NCBI GenBank assembly: GCA_028564675.1
Contig: JAOVVO010000095.1
Span: 62,001-126,000 of the forward strand
DNA from: Onchocerca lupi
Lineage: Eukaryota; Nematoda; Chromadorea; Rhabditida; Onchocercidae
Reading direction: 5' to 3'
Length of the DNA stretch: 64,000 nt
The notes beneath the pieces are model-generated. The model did not search any database, was not told the DNA's origin, and saw only the letters and a program-made list of their open reading frames with translations. Shown one piece after another: positions 12,081-25,852 of the stretch (position 1 is its first letter; every line of letters begins with the position of its first letter). Made by a program: the position numbers and the translations under genes.

Positions 12081-14079
12081 CGATTACTTTCCCCGAATTT
12101 CTATTTGTTTACTATTTTTAAATAACTGCTCAGTGAACAAATTTAGTGGCCAGTGAAAGTTGGAACTTCATATTAGATGAAAGCTAAAAACTGGAATCTA
12201 AAGGCCTTGGATTTAATTATTCAATCTCATATTTATGCAATATAAACTTGGAAAGTGACGCAAAGAAAACAGGCACAAGATTTTTAATTAAGCAATGAAA
12301 ATTCATTTAAAAAATAAGTGGTGAAATTGCTTCACTCAAGGCAATATTTAAAACGATGAAATTATTATGAATAAATTGAGAATTGTGTGATAAAATAGGA
12401 TTATCAAAATGAATCGCAGATAACGTTACAAAACTGTGTAACTGGAAATGATGGATAGAAAATTTAAAATTATCCGAAAACGAAATCCCCAAATTCCAAA
12501 GACTGACTTTATTAAACAAAAAAAATTTTAATAATTCATCATAGATTTAACATTTTTATAGAACGTACAGACTGATTAACAATTTTGAAATGAAAATTCA
12601 CGAAAGAAAGCTAAAGAAATTTCCTAAAGAAGAAATAAAAAAGAAATTGTTAAGCATTATCGATTAAAATTATATACATGCCAGATATGGATGAATAGAT
12701 TTAAAAGATGAATCCATGATTAGTTAGAATCAGAATCAAGCGGTGAGCAAAATATTTCAGAATACTCTAAGATCGATTTAATCAGTACCAAGACTCGTCA
12801 TAAACAATCCCAATCGACAATCTACAGTATACAGTGTAATTTCACATTGATTTCACCGAGAACTCAAAAAAAGAATAAACACTTTTCTACAGTCAAAATA
12901 AAAAAAAAAAACACAGAATGAATCGAAAAACGAAATCTATTTCGTGAGAAAACAGAAAAAAAAATTTTTCTATTTCCACACTGAAATATTTAATGAATTC
13001 ATATACAGATAATACTTCACTCATAATGCACATCGCTATATGACGATGGATAGAATGATCACGAACCAATTAAATAAATGAAACTGCATATTTCAAAAAA
13101 AGAGGAAAAAAAAATTAAAGACGTAAATAGAGTGCGGCTTTTAGTCAGGACATGTCATGGTAAAAATCTAAATACATAACTGGGTTCTATGAGGTGAAAA
13201 TTTCTCGAGTATCATAAATGTAAAATAAAGTGACGAGATACATATTGCAAGTTTGGTCACCTAATACCATCGAAACATCAGTCCACAGTAATTTTTTATT
13301 TCTTCCTGAAAGAACTTAAACTTATAAAGTTTTGTCTTCCTGAAAAACTAGGACAATTTTGAAGATATGAAGTAAATAAAAAATTTTCAGGTTTAATTTT
13401 AGAAAGTAAGAAATTATATCTTCTAGAAATGACATTGGAAATCATTTCTATAATAACAATCGGCAGCAAATTAAGAACAGTTGACAAAACTGGTTGAAAA
13501 ATTCACGAAGTTAGTTGAATACTCAGAAAAAACATTTCCAGAGTTCACTGCTAAGTTCATATAAATTTTCAAAAGTTAAGACAAATTGTTATTCCCAATA
13601 TATTTTAAGATGCTGCAATACAGTGTAAGAATGATAATCGATATTTGAGAAATTAAAATATATTGAATTATTTAAATCTACAATATACGAAAAATAAATC
13701 ATTTACTTCTTCGATGATTCCATATTTGTAGGTTGAATAAAAGATGAAATCATCGTTTGTCGTGAACGCAATCGCGTTGCTATGCCACTCTGAAGAAAAC
13801 TTCAATGCAATTTTAAGCTGAAGTACCGATTTTTAAAAAAATTTTCTTAACAAATCGTATCATGCAAAAAAAGCAAAACTATTCCGTAATACCATTTGAA
13901 TGAAATAGAATGACATTGAATCCCATTATAATCTCAAATTTCTCAACACTGCTGTTAATTATTTGCAAGGATGTAGCTTTAAAATAGTAGATTCAAAATG
14001 AAAAATAAATATAAATGGGGTAAAATGGCAAAACCGGGAATATCATTCATTCTATTTCAGGTCGAAAAGATTTCAGATT
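12081..14079. other. Intergenic region between two convergent genes
   Basis: This stretch lies between the ends of the plus-strand membrane-protein gene and the minus-strand pds-5 gene, so it contains both 3' untranslated regions. An AATAAA lies on the plus strand at 12370-12375. Otherwise I see only AT-rich sequence. The open frames at 12307-12519 and 13296-13487 on the minus strand show no motif or splice support. Confidence 0.5.
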
Positions 14080-17000
14080 TCAAAATTTGTAAGAACCAAC
14101 CGTTTCCGACACTATTTCTGCTCGAGCTTTTTCACTTGACAGTTTCGTTTTCTGAACAGAGTTCAACTTTTTCATCTTTTTTTTATCACATTTGCTGTAA
14201 TTTTCTGCACCCACCAATTTTCCCACTTTTTTGGTTGCCATCACTTTAGCATGATTTTCGACTTCATGTTGTCTAACATCACTATTTTCACCTGCAGTTA
14301 AGATCGTTCGATGTTTTTTGGGCATGATGATTGGTGTTGAACTCGTAAATGATGGTTGATGAGTAGTGATAACATTTTTTACCTAAAAAGCGCAAAATTT
14401 CACATGAATTCTGAAATTTTCTTCCAAAACTTCTTTATCGATATGCCACACCGATATTAAGCTTCTTTCGATAACTAAAAATTTCCAAATTCTAAAACTG
14501 AGCAATAACACCACTTCAAATGATATTAAATTGAGTGAACACAGACATAAACTGGATGAATTGGTGAATAGTCGCAATTTTCTAGTGAACCGTGAATACT
14601 TTTTCCATTCCCTGTTCTAATATTTGTTTTTGACAATCCGGGTTTGCTCTCATCATTCAAGCTCTTCAGTGGAGTTGATAGCTTCTCCATCTCTTTTCTG
14701 TTCTTCATCGACATGCCGCTAACTGGGGAAGCCTAAAGCTGATAAATTAAAATAGTATTAACATCATTGCTATCAATAATTTCTGAGTCTAATTAATCCT
14801 AAAAATTTATCAGTTGAAGCAAAAATTTTGAAAGACAATTGTCAAGCATAACAATGAAGTGTAATAAAATAAGGACCTCTTTTTCAAAACCCCAACTGCT
14901 ACCGCTATTTGTCTGAAGTTTTTTTTCCACAAGTGATTTGTTTTCATCCACTTTTTGTTTATTCTGAAATAATATTTATAGCCCCATAAATCAAATTATT
15001 TTCGTGAAAATCTTTTTTCCAATGAAGTTTAAAATTTCTAGGCTATTTATTGAAATAAGACAAAATTCCATGTGAAAAAAAAAAAAAAAAAAAAAAAAAA
15101 AAGATATATTAACCTTTACTTGCCGCAGTTTTTCTTCCTCAAAAACAAGCTTTGGGCGTTTAACAACAACCTCACCAATTTCGTTATCGAGAGAAAGATC
15201 ATTCGTCTGAGCTTTACGATTTAAATCACTTTGTGTATGTTTTCCATTAATTGCTCTGAAAGTTCCAATATTTCAGTACTTCAAAAAAGCGAAACAAAAG
15301 GATATATTATTTTTGAAGATCAGATGGGATTTTGGTCATGCAAATGATGAAATTTCAATTTGAAATTGCAAATACCTCATACTGTCAACAGTAACTTTCA
15401 TTTTGGATGTCCTTCTAGATTGTCTTGAATTATTTGTTAAAGATTGTCGTATTCGTGACTTGGTTGCTTTTTTCGACGTATCAGTTTTCCGATGTTTCGT
15501 GTTTGTCTTCTTTGTTTTCATCTCTTTGATGAACGATATTGGCACGTATACTTTCGTATTGGCCTTAAAAATTTAAAAAAAAAAAATTGTAAATGATCGA
15601 AATTTGATAGAATGCAATAGTTGAAGAATACCTTTTATTATTATTATTTTGAAGGGGAAAGCGTTTAATTTTTGTAAAAAATCATTTTAATTTCACCGGT
15701 TCATTTAATTTTGACTACACTAAAAAATAATTTTATCTTTACGAAGCTTAAAGAATTTCCTATTCTTTTTAATATTTTGGGATGAATTTTCATGATGGAA
15801 TTCAATAATCGAAAAATTGATCTAACTGATGCAACACACCTAAATTTTTCAAAATTGTATAAGAACTACTTGAAAACTTACTTTTCCCATATTCAAAAAA
15901 AATCTTTTACTCAGCAGAGGTTTACTTTCCACATCTTTCATTAAATTCTTCACACGGTATGACATTAATAATATCCCAATATCACATAATGCCCATATTT
16001 TCTGAAAATAAGGGAAACGAAAAAGAAATATCCAAAGCTTTAACATTATAGTTCCGAAAACATATTTTGCAAATTTAAGATTAGAAATCAAAAAAAAGGC
16101 TAAATTCTAAAAACTCCCTGAAAACCGTAAAACATAATTTCGCGAACCTCATTTTTTTGTTGCAGCTCCTCTTTTACACAGTCTTGCAATCTTGAATCAG
16201 TACTGTTCTTTACTGTCTGCAAAATTAAATTTTTGCCTGAAGGATAACAATCTAATATATTGATGAGTTTGATGATTTAAAAATGAAAATGATTCAAATT
16301 CAATCAATAATTTAAGAAAACACAAAACACACTTTGAATATGTTGTAAATAAATTCTAAACTATTCGGTTCCTTTCTCGCGCTGAAAATTTCCAACAAAA
16401 ACCAGATGGATCTATAAAAAAAGAAGCATTTGGAATAAAATATAAATATAAATTTATAAAATTTAATGACCTCAAAAAAAATCTAAATTTAGACAATCAA
16501 ATTATTGAGAAAATCAAGACTCACTCTGTCAACCGTCGTAATTCAGATCCACATTTAATTGATTCAAATGAAGGAAGCTTTGCAAGTACATAAATTGCGT
16601 ATGCAAGGCAATATTCAGGCTGATAATATGGTGCGAATTCTGAAATAGCATTGTAACATGATACCAAAATCATGCCATAAAGACTTGGAAATTTTTACAA
16701 GTTTCATATTTCTTTTAATATATCAAAAAAGATTTGATCAAAAACAATAAATCGATTTACCTTTCATTTCCAATCTTTCCAGATATTTTCGTCTTTTTGT
16801 TATATTTGCATCTACCAAAACACGTATCTTATTTTGGAATTCGCTATTTTCATACAAAGTAACAAGTGCAAACAGTCCCATATATTCAACATGCAATTGA
16901 AGAGCCATCAAGTATTTATTAAGCTTACCGAAAAATCGATGCCGTATTTCAATTTCCTCATCCTGAAAACCTTTTTTTGGGTAGTTTATTTCGAACTCAA

Positions 17001-20000
17001 CCGAAAAATGCTTACATCCATATTAAAAACAAAGAAATAATCCAGAAACTTTGAATCTTTCTAAAAAAGCCAAAAACCAGTAAATTAGAGTAAATCTGTC
17101 AGCAGTAAATTTCTTTTTTTTAATGACACACGTTATTTTAATAAAATATCTACAGCTTACATAACCAAGTGCAGAGAGTGTAACTAAATTATCCGCGGTA
17201 ACAAATTTAGCGTATCGTGGTTTCGTTGCAAGTTTTAACATTGAATTTCCTGCCAATATGCGAAATTCAGCCATATGAATTCGGCTATAAAGATATACAA
17301 TTGACATTCTACTTTCGAAATTGCATTGAAACTTTTTTACTCCTTACATTACTGCATCTACGAAAATAACAATTCAAAACTTTATGTTTTAAATTAATAT
17401 ATTCTAATTTGATCTCAATAGCTGAATCGACGAGCAAATTTAAAAAAATGATTTAACAATAAGTATCACAAGCCTTATGAAAGACATCTGCATATTCACA
17501 CTTCAGGAAACGCAGCTTAGCAGGAAGCCGTGCAGAATTTGCCAATTACGTCATGTTGATGGAAACAGAATCTAAAAAATTAAACTTACCTACATGGCTT
17601 TTCGAAGATATCTCCCTTTGTTTCCAGTAAAGTGGAATACAGCTTCAGAAGGTTTTTGGCCAGTGGTTCAACATCACATTCCGAAAACTGCGCTACGGAT
17701 ACCAGAAAATTCGCGACGAATTTCAAACAGTGTTTCTCAAATATTTTTGGTTTGAGATTTTAAAAATATTAGAATTACAATATTTAAATTTTTCTGCATA
17801 TTAAAATCAAGATGGATATTTCAATAGGAAAATGAAAGCAATGTATATGAAATATAACTTATTTTCAGTTATGAGAAACTATTCAACCTTGATTTCCACA
17901 TAATTTTCATCGCAAATTGTTCCATCACTAAACTGTTCATTGTGATTATGAGCACTGTTCATCATACTGTTCTGCTGATCAAGAGTTGTCTCACTGCTAC
18001 TTCGATCAAGCAATAAATCCATTATTTTCGTCTGAAAAAACTTGTATATTTATAGATTAATTCTTATCATCAAACAGTATTTCTTTGCATTTAATAATTC
18101 ATTCAGAAAATGAATTAATAATTCATTGACTTGAGAAAAATTGAAAAGTGTGTAAAATAACAAACTTTGAGTATTTCAAAAAGCTCATTGCAAAATTGCA
18201 CAGCATCCACTTCTACACAAGAGCTTAGTGCTTTCAGTGCTGTACAGCATTGTGGATCGGATGTTGAAACATGCAATAAAGAATTCTAAAAGCAAAGAGA
18301 ATAATGAATTCTAGATATAATTCTAGCTATAGTCTGACATAATTTCAAGTCATATAGTGTTATTTGCCATTTGAATTGAGCAGTAATGGGCCATAAATAA
18401 AGTCTAAAAAATTTTTAAATAGGACCAATTAGCAACAAGGTTTCACTTTCCCTGCAATACAAATTTCATTTTCAATCATAGTCTTGACAAGTTTTGGAGC
18501 TCACCTGAAATATATTTTCAAGCTTCGCTTGAGCTTGCTCAGTCTTCAACAATTTTGAAATGCAACGCACAGCATACTTTGCGGCACGCGGAGTACCATC
18601 CAGACTGATGCATTCGCAGTACTTCACATATTTAGCAACCATATCTTTTGCCAGGAGTTCATGTTGCTTGAGTTCAGTAGAAATCGTAATCACCAGGCTG
18701 AGTAAACTTTCTACTGAAAAAATTAAGAATTAGATTTTGCTGCAAAAAATTTCAATTCGAATTCATGAGATTAAGCAATGAGTTCCAGACTCAAAAAGAA
18801 GCATAATAAGTAAAAAGTATTTTCAATTTATCTTTACTGTTATTTCAAGTATAATTTGCCCCTATTTTATAATTTTCTTATTACGAAAAAATGTTTAAAT
18901 AGCATAAACTAACAGATGGGAAATGCAAAAGCAAATAGACAAAGAGAACGGAAAAAATGAAGGAAAAAAAAAAAAAGAATGTTTTACAATCATGACTATT
19001 ATTGCATGCCATCTCTCTTACAGCTCACTGAACTTTTTAAATCTTATTATGAAATCAAATATACTATAATATTTCAATACATGATCAGCCTTATCCAACA
19101 TTTCTTATAATTTCTGATTGTTTTTCAGTTTATTTCTTCATTTAATAACATAATCTTATCATGCTTTCATCGGGAACATTAAGAAAAACAAACTTTCGGA
19201 AAAGCTTTCGAGCTCTATCAGTTTTACGAGGCCCTCCAACGTAGGCGCATTTACAAAGCAATGCGGATATGCATCTGCAACTATCTGCAAACAAAAGAAC
19301 TTAAAATTAATAGTAACTTGACTTTGAAAAGTTAGTCAAGAAAATGAGTTCAAGAATAATAATCTTTAAAATATAATCTTTTGTTACACTAATTTTTAGA
19401 AACGTAGGGAAATGACAGAAAAATACCTTCAGAAGTTTAATTAATTTGTTGCAAAGATTAAATTGGTCACCATCGATACTGTTTTTAATTGACGTGATCA
19501 CCATATCAACCAATACGGATACTGCAGTTCCATCAAACTGAAGCGGTGAACAGCATTCAAACAAACATCTCATCGCATCCATACATTCTACAGATACTTT
19601 ATGGTCTCGTAAACGTTTTAAAATTTCCAGCTGAAATAAATAACAGTACACTTAACGCAAGGCAACTAAAAAGAAAAAATTATTTAACCAAGCTGATGAA
19701 TTCATCCTTTTCAATCAAACGCAGTTAACATAAGAAATTTTGCATGAAAAGAAAATCTGGCATGGATTTGAATATAAAAAACTGTAGACATAGACGAAAT
19801 TGAACAAAATTATATTCGAATGTTCTATAAAGAAATCAAGAATTTTTATGAAGTTATGGAAATGAATGATGACTTTAATTTAACTGAATAACTTACAACA
19901 GCTGTTTCAACCTTCTGGCAGGTATATTCTTTTCCCGTAATATACTTTAATGACGACAGTATCTGTTCATCATTTGTCAAGTGTGTCATAAATTGCCTGC

Positions 20001-23000
20001 AAAACTGACCAAAACAATATAATGTTTGCCCTACTGAGATAACGAAAGACTTTATTTTCAGAGAAGTTACCTGAAAATAAGTGAAAATTTCGCTGGTTCA
20101 GGATTGCACTCAACGATACCTCTAATAATATCATCGATTGTTTTCCCTTTTTGTGATTCAACGCTTTGTTCAATCAATTTTACTAAGTTACGTAAAAGTC
20201 GTCGTTGAAATGATTGTTTCATCAGAATTTGTTCTAAAGCTCTAAAAATTTTGGAAGTTTATGAAAACAGTACAAAAATTAGGTGGATCTTCATCAAATA
20301 ATTAAATTATCAAAAATGTTTGTCTTTTTTATTATCATAGATAGAAGAGCAAAATTAAAGGCAAGGAACTATTTTTGCGCATTTCGTATAAAGCCATTTT
20401 AACTAACTTCACACCATAATTGTTCGTGTTCAGGAAAATATTAATCAATATTTCCATACGTTTGCTTTCATTTAGTTTATATGGAATCAAATTGGAGACA
20501 AATATTTTCTCCGTTAATAATCTGAAATATATTCTTTTTCGTCTTGTTATAAGATATTGATATTATTTGTTAAAGAAAATACATTTCCTTCATAGGATCT
20601 TGAATCACACTTAAATTTTAAACGTATGCAAAGAGATCGCTTCCGAAATATCTAATGAACATTCAAAAGCCATTTTATACAATGAAACATTATATGTGGA
20701 AATAAACAAATGATCTATCGAATTGCAAAGATCGGTACCTGTCCTCCAAAAGTGGCTGATAATAATGATTCATGATAGCAGAAAATATGCTAGAAATGGA
20801 GGAGCGCTCTAAATTCGTCAGTTCATCGTTACTAAAAATTACACGATGAAGATTGGAAAGTCCACGAATCGCCGCATGCCGAACTCTGATCTGTATGAAA
20901 AAACACGATGTGTATTTTACTAGAAATATTTCAAAACTTCAAACATGAAATACCATTTCTAATAATTCTGCTTGTAATCTAATTAATGTTGATTCTTTTC
21001 CCTAATATTCTGGTCTATTTCCCTTACTTATATAAATTTGACTTTTAATATCACATTAAGATAAATAAAGCGCGAATGACAGCTGGGCCAATAAAAAAGT
21101 TTAAATAAACTTAAATACATTTCGATGCCAAACATTAACTTCACAGTATACCAGAATATTATAATTAAAAATCAAAAACATATATGTTGTATGCAAAAGA
21201 TGTAAAATGTATATATTAAAATGAACATAATGCACATGATAATTTATCGGCCGATGAAACCTAAAAACTTTAGTTTATAAAATTGTTTCCTACCTTTTTA
21301 TCTCGAATTCTGTCAATGACATGTATGAGAAGTCTTTCACTTAGGGCTTCGAATTTCCGTCTCGCCAATCCTTGTATCATCGTGAGGACTTCCAAACGAA
21401 CATTCTCGTCCATATCTTGACAGCGCAAAATGACAGCATCTGAAACATCCTCAATTCTAATCCTTAATTCTTGATGAGTTATTTCAAAATATGGCCAAAG
21501 CAAACTACATAATGAATTAACCTCTATTAATATCTGTTCAGCGTTTGAAATATATGTGAAAATATAAAGAAAATAAACTCATTTTCATAAAATAATATCA
21601 CAGAAACCTGTCACTTGTCCCCTCAATTCTGGATGAAAAATGAGAATGTCCTCAGCATTTCTAATACAAATACGACGAATTTCTTCATTCACATCAGTAA
21701 AGCGTTTCATATATTCGTTCCATACTTCAGGTTCATCTTCAGCCATACGCGAATTCTGGTCACCAAAAAGATTCCCGAATAAACGAATTGCTCCACGACG
21801 TACAGCAATATCTTCACTCTAAAAATTCATAAAATATTAATTTGCGGGAGTTGAATAAGAAAAAATTAAACATAGTGAGCAGTCACATGATAAATTTCAG
21901 TAACTCAATTCAATTCAATGAATCTCAGCTATTTCATTTTTTCTTTTTATAAAAGACCGAAAACATATTAATTAGCAAAATCACAACGATTGTAGAAGAA
22001 GTTTATAATGGTAACAATTGATCATTCCATATCATCCATACGCCACAAAAATCTTATTGATTTAAATTCATCGATAAAATTAAAAAATTTAAATTACATG
22101 CATCTGATTGACCAATATTGGAAGTACAGTGGTAATCATCTCCGGAGCGAATTTATGCAGCTCGTAAATCAAATCGTATAATTTTTTCGGCGAAATTAAT
22201 TCGCATTCATCCAAAATGCCTGTTTCGAGCCCACGTTTTAATAGCTGAAATTTTAAACACCTTTGGACTCAAACATATGATTTGCAGATATAGAAAGTAG
22301 CAAAACAACTTATTTTAGGATTAGCCCAATTCTAAAATTCAATCGATTTTTTGAAAAATATTTTTGCTTTTTTAGAAATGTTTGTATGGAAATCCTTTTT
22401 TATACAATAACAAGATTTTTGCAAAAAATAGACCAAAGAAACATATGGATCCAATGCCATTTGATTTGTCCGAATCAAATCACGTGCCATAAAATAAGCT
22501 TCGCGATTATTAATCTGAAAGCAACAAATCAAAAAGACTAAATTAGTGCTCTTACTATTAAATATTATTTTCCAATAAAGGATTAGTTCTTCAATGTTAT
22601 TTAAATGTTATGAAATCAAATCAATTTAGTCAACACTGCTGAAAATATAATCAAATAAAAAAGGAAACTTTTTGGGGCTGCACAATAAAGAAGAAAATTG
22701 CATCCAGAATGATATTTGAAATTTGATCAACTCCTTGAATCAATTTAGAACACATTCCCATAAGCATTCCTTGAATGTGTTCATCAGCATTTTTTTCGTT
22801 AACATTGTTAAGAGATTGTTTGATTAACTGCCGCAGAACCACATAAGCATTATCTCCCAATTCTAAAGCTATCTGCATTGTTTCTACAACCGAAATATTC
22901 TGAAAACTTGAGTCGTAAATTTCAAAAATTATTTTTTAAGGAAATTTTCGCTCAATAGCATATTTTCTAACGAGAAATATAAAAACGCATTTCCAGGTAC

Positions 23001-24284
23001 GAAGTTTGAAGGGACGATCTGAATTAGGATTGCAAAAATCATTTACTTCTTTACTACGAAAACCGAAAGAGCAAGAGGTGAGAGGACATTTCATTCCTTA
23101 CCTAATTTTTATCAAAATTCAAATGAACTTAAAAATAGATTGCCCGAAATTTGTAGGAAATTATAAAAAGTACTGAAAACTGACAGTCGAATTAGCAACT
23201 AACCTCAAGAAGATACAAGTAATATTTATACATCGAATCTTCTTTATTTGGAACATTTCCAATCACTACTGTTATGAACAATAGTACATCCTGCAAAAAT
23301 ATTCCCCTCAATTTGATGTCTTGGTCTGATTTGTTCGACGAAATAAACATATGATTTTAAATAAATACAATACAGTTATAATCTGCATTATTCTCTATTA
23401 ACCATGTCATATCAATAAATCGACTTAAAATACATTTAAATTTGAAATTATGATGTATCTCTCCACTTGTTTCTTTTTTTTTTTTTTTTTTTTAAATATG
23501 GGAAGGCAATTTTTTCTACTGAATTCAGCATTTTTTCGGACTACAATGATGCAAAAATATAGGACATTTCTTTAAATTCATAGTAAGCAGACGATAAGAA
23601 TTCAATTTCTTACCTCCTATCCACAATGAATTTAAACATTACAAATTTAAATATCTTTCTGGAGTTAAAATATTTTCTTGTTTTAACCTTGAGCATAGAG
23701 AGATTTTCAATTGGTGAATTTGGTGCGAAAACACGAAAAAGATCTGCGATACAACATGCCAACAACAACTGTATATCATTGTTTTTGTTGTTCAGAAACT
23801 GTGAACGAGTTAAATGAAGTATCAAATCCTTGTAACGATTTGGAGTGTTCACTTCTTCATTTGTTACCTCACCTTTCAATGCTTCAGACAAAGCCTAAAA
23901 CAGAAATTAAAGAAAACAAATCAAGAACATTCAGATGATTTTAAAAACCGGATCAATCTTTAAACTTCATATCCAGATCTGTGCATAGCATTCCTTCAAA
24001 ACGTCTTCACCGATAATTTCACGGCTATCATATTAAAGGACAAAAAAAAAGGTATTCCTAGTGCTCCGAAAGGATCATGCTTTATCTCAAAATACGAAAA
24101 CTTGATCTACATATCTTTTCAAATTATTTACTTCATTTTCCTTTTTAATTCTTAAGTTATTTGAATATTTAAGTCAAATTAATTCACTGAAAACAACCTT
24201 TAGGCGCTTCAATAACTCTGTAGTCTTAGTATTCGGACTGATCGGTTTACAACCTTCCGGATACATTACACTATTTGAAGACAT
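14080..24284 (-). CDS. pds-5: PDS5 sister-chromatid cohesion regulator (evl-14 type), complete, 29 exons
   Basis: Exons on the minus strand: 24284-24198, 23894-23688, 23290-23204, 22899-22669, 22514-22434, 22244-22098, 21818-21615, 21533-21294, 20890-20739, 20521-20408, 20241-20071, 19996-19897, 19630-19427, 19284-19194, 18713-18505, 18285-18166, 18031-17888, 17735-17590, 17284-17161, 16962-16761, 16639-16525, 16411-16333, 16216-16148, 16001-15882, 15563-15376, 15255-15114, 14963-14877, 14732-14553, 14382-14080. All phases agree and give about 1447 residues, the usual PDS5 size. PDS5 is a HEAT-repeat protein that binds the cohesin kleisin on chromatin with WAPL and controls cohesin release and acetylation in the nucleus. 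Family landmarks are YPEGCKPIS near the N-terminus, LLACCIADLFRVFAP in exon 2, RVRHAAIRGL in exon 9, PRAAKYAVRCI in exon 15 and IWFLLEIFSARKE in exon 22. From about residue 1149 the tail is lysine-rich and probably disordered; I saw no clear AT-hook. Least certain are the exon 18 acceptor (TTTGAG) and the exon 28 donor. Confidence 0.93.
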
Positions 24285-24317
24285 ATTTCATGAATTCTAT
24301 TATCCTAAAAATGGAAA
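24285..24317 (-). promoter_or_regulatory. Probable trans-splice acceptor, short 5' UTR and uORF of pds-5
   Basis: On the minus strand an acceptor-like ATTTTTAG ends at 24305, 20 bases before the pds-5 ATG at 24284. No coding exon is needed upstream because the protein start fits the family, so this looks like a spliced-leader acceptor. An upstream ATG at 24291 opens a six-codon reading frame (MKYVFK, stop) that overlaps the real start codon in another frame. Confidence 0.45.
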
Positions 24318-25852
24318 AAGGAAACGGAAATTTTTAATATTTTATTTCTCGGTAACTTGTAAATGACTTTGATATCTGCGACAATAATGAAAATGCATGA
24401 TTAGTTAGAATACAAATGGATAAACCATAGCAAATCGCGAAAGATGAAAAGAAGTCATGAAATTCGTTTTTGCAAAACTGAATCGGACGATATCATGGGA
24501 TTGATATCGTATCAGCTAGACTCATTAAGAGGAATTACTGATAAGTTACCAGCTTGATAACGAACAATATACTCTTACGAGTGACATCACCTAGTCAACG
24601 AGATGTGTTGTCCTGTTCCCTTTTCAACCTCTGCTAAAAATATCTCCAGCCGATACAAGCCACCGCTCGACCGCTGACACATCAACAGAACATCACCTGA
24701 CAGTAACAATTACTCAGCACTCCATTCGAATTTCATAATTTTCGCGCGCAAACCCTTCTGAAAGACTGCGTCACGCAACTTCTGCATCCCAGGGGATTTT
24801 TCATGTCCAAGTAAGTAGGACTAATAAGTTGAAATAACCGGAAAAGTTTCCTTGTTTTTATTGTTGAGAATAATTGGACTTGTAACCATAAAAAGTTCGG
24901 TTTTCAAACTTAAGCTCGAGATTTTCAGCACGGACTTAATTTTTCAGTTCGTATGAAATCATTGAACTATTCAAACTTATCGTTATGCTTTTTTCAATGT
25001 TCCATTTCTTTCACAAATAATTTTAGAAGCATTTGAAATTGAGATTCCTGTTCGACGCATGAGGACTGGTTAAAATCAAAAGACTATCGACGAAGATGTG
25101 GAGACTTTCGATTAAGAATCGGAAACTTTATTGATGTTTAATGCATGTGCACCAAAAAAAGATCAATTTTATTGATTAATAGTCATAAAATAAACATTTA
25201 TGAAATATTACGCAATAACTCAACAAAATTTTCAAAATTGCTCATAAGCAATTATTTACAATTGAAATAAGAAGAAAAAAAAAGAAAGAAAATGAAACAG
25301 TTAGAATGGAATTTTTTATTTAAAAAAGTGTAGTTTGTTTAAATTAAAATAAATTTGATTCCCATTCCTTTTATTTTTCAAAATAAATGAAAGGAAAGCA
25401 CTTCAAAAATTCCTTTTTTTCATATATTATAAAAGGACACATATGAGGACTCAAGTAGTTCTAATCTGATATCTTCCTATCCTTGGGAATCAAAAACTTC
25501 ATTTATTTTGGAGATAAGTATATCTGCTGTTTCGTACTCAAATTACTTCTTAGACGTGATATTGATATTTGAGAAAAGAGACCAATGATGTCAGAAAGAT
25601 ATGCAAATAGTTTGCATTGTTATAGCTTCTTTGCATCAAACAAACTTAAAGTAATTAAGAAGAGATCTTTCATTTGAAGTTGAATTTGAAATTTTTGGAT
25701 TAAAGGATTTCAAAATCAAAATTCTTAATTCAAAATTCTATCTGAATTTCATCCGGAACTTTTTTAATAAAATGCATATGTCAATTGGAAGTATTTCAGG
25801 AGAAAAATCTGAGAAATTCAACTGGCATATTATCCAATAAAACATCCAACCA
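24318..25852. other. Intergenic region between pds-5 and eva-1
   Basis: This holds the pds-5 promoter side and the end of the eva-1 transcript, both on the minus strand. About 24590-24800 is clearly richer in G+C than its surroundings and lies upstream of pds-5, which suits a promoter. An AATAAA on the minus strand near 25507-25502 could end the eva-1 transcript. I see no other gene. Confidence 0.4.
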
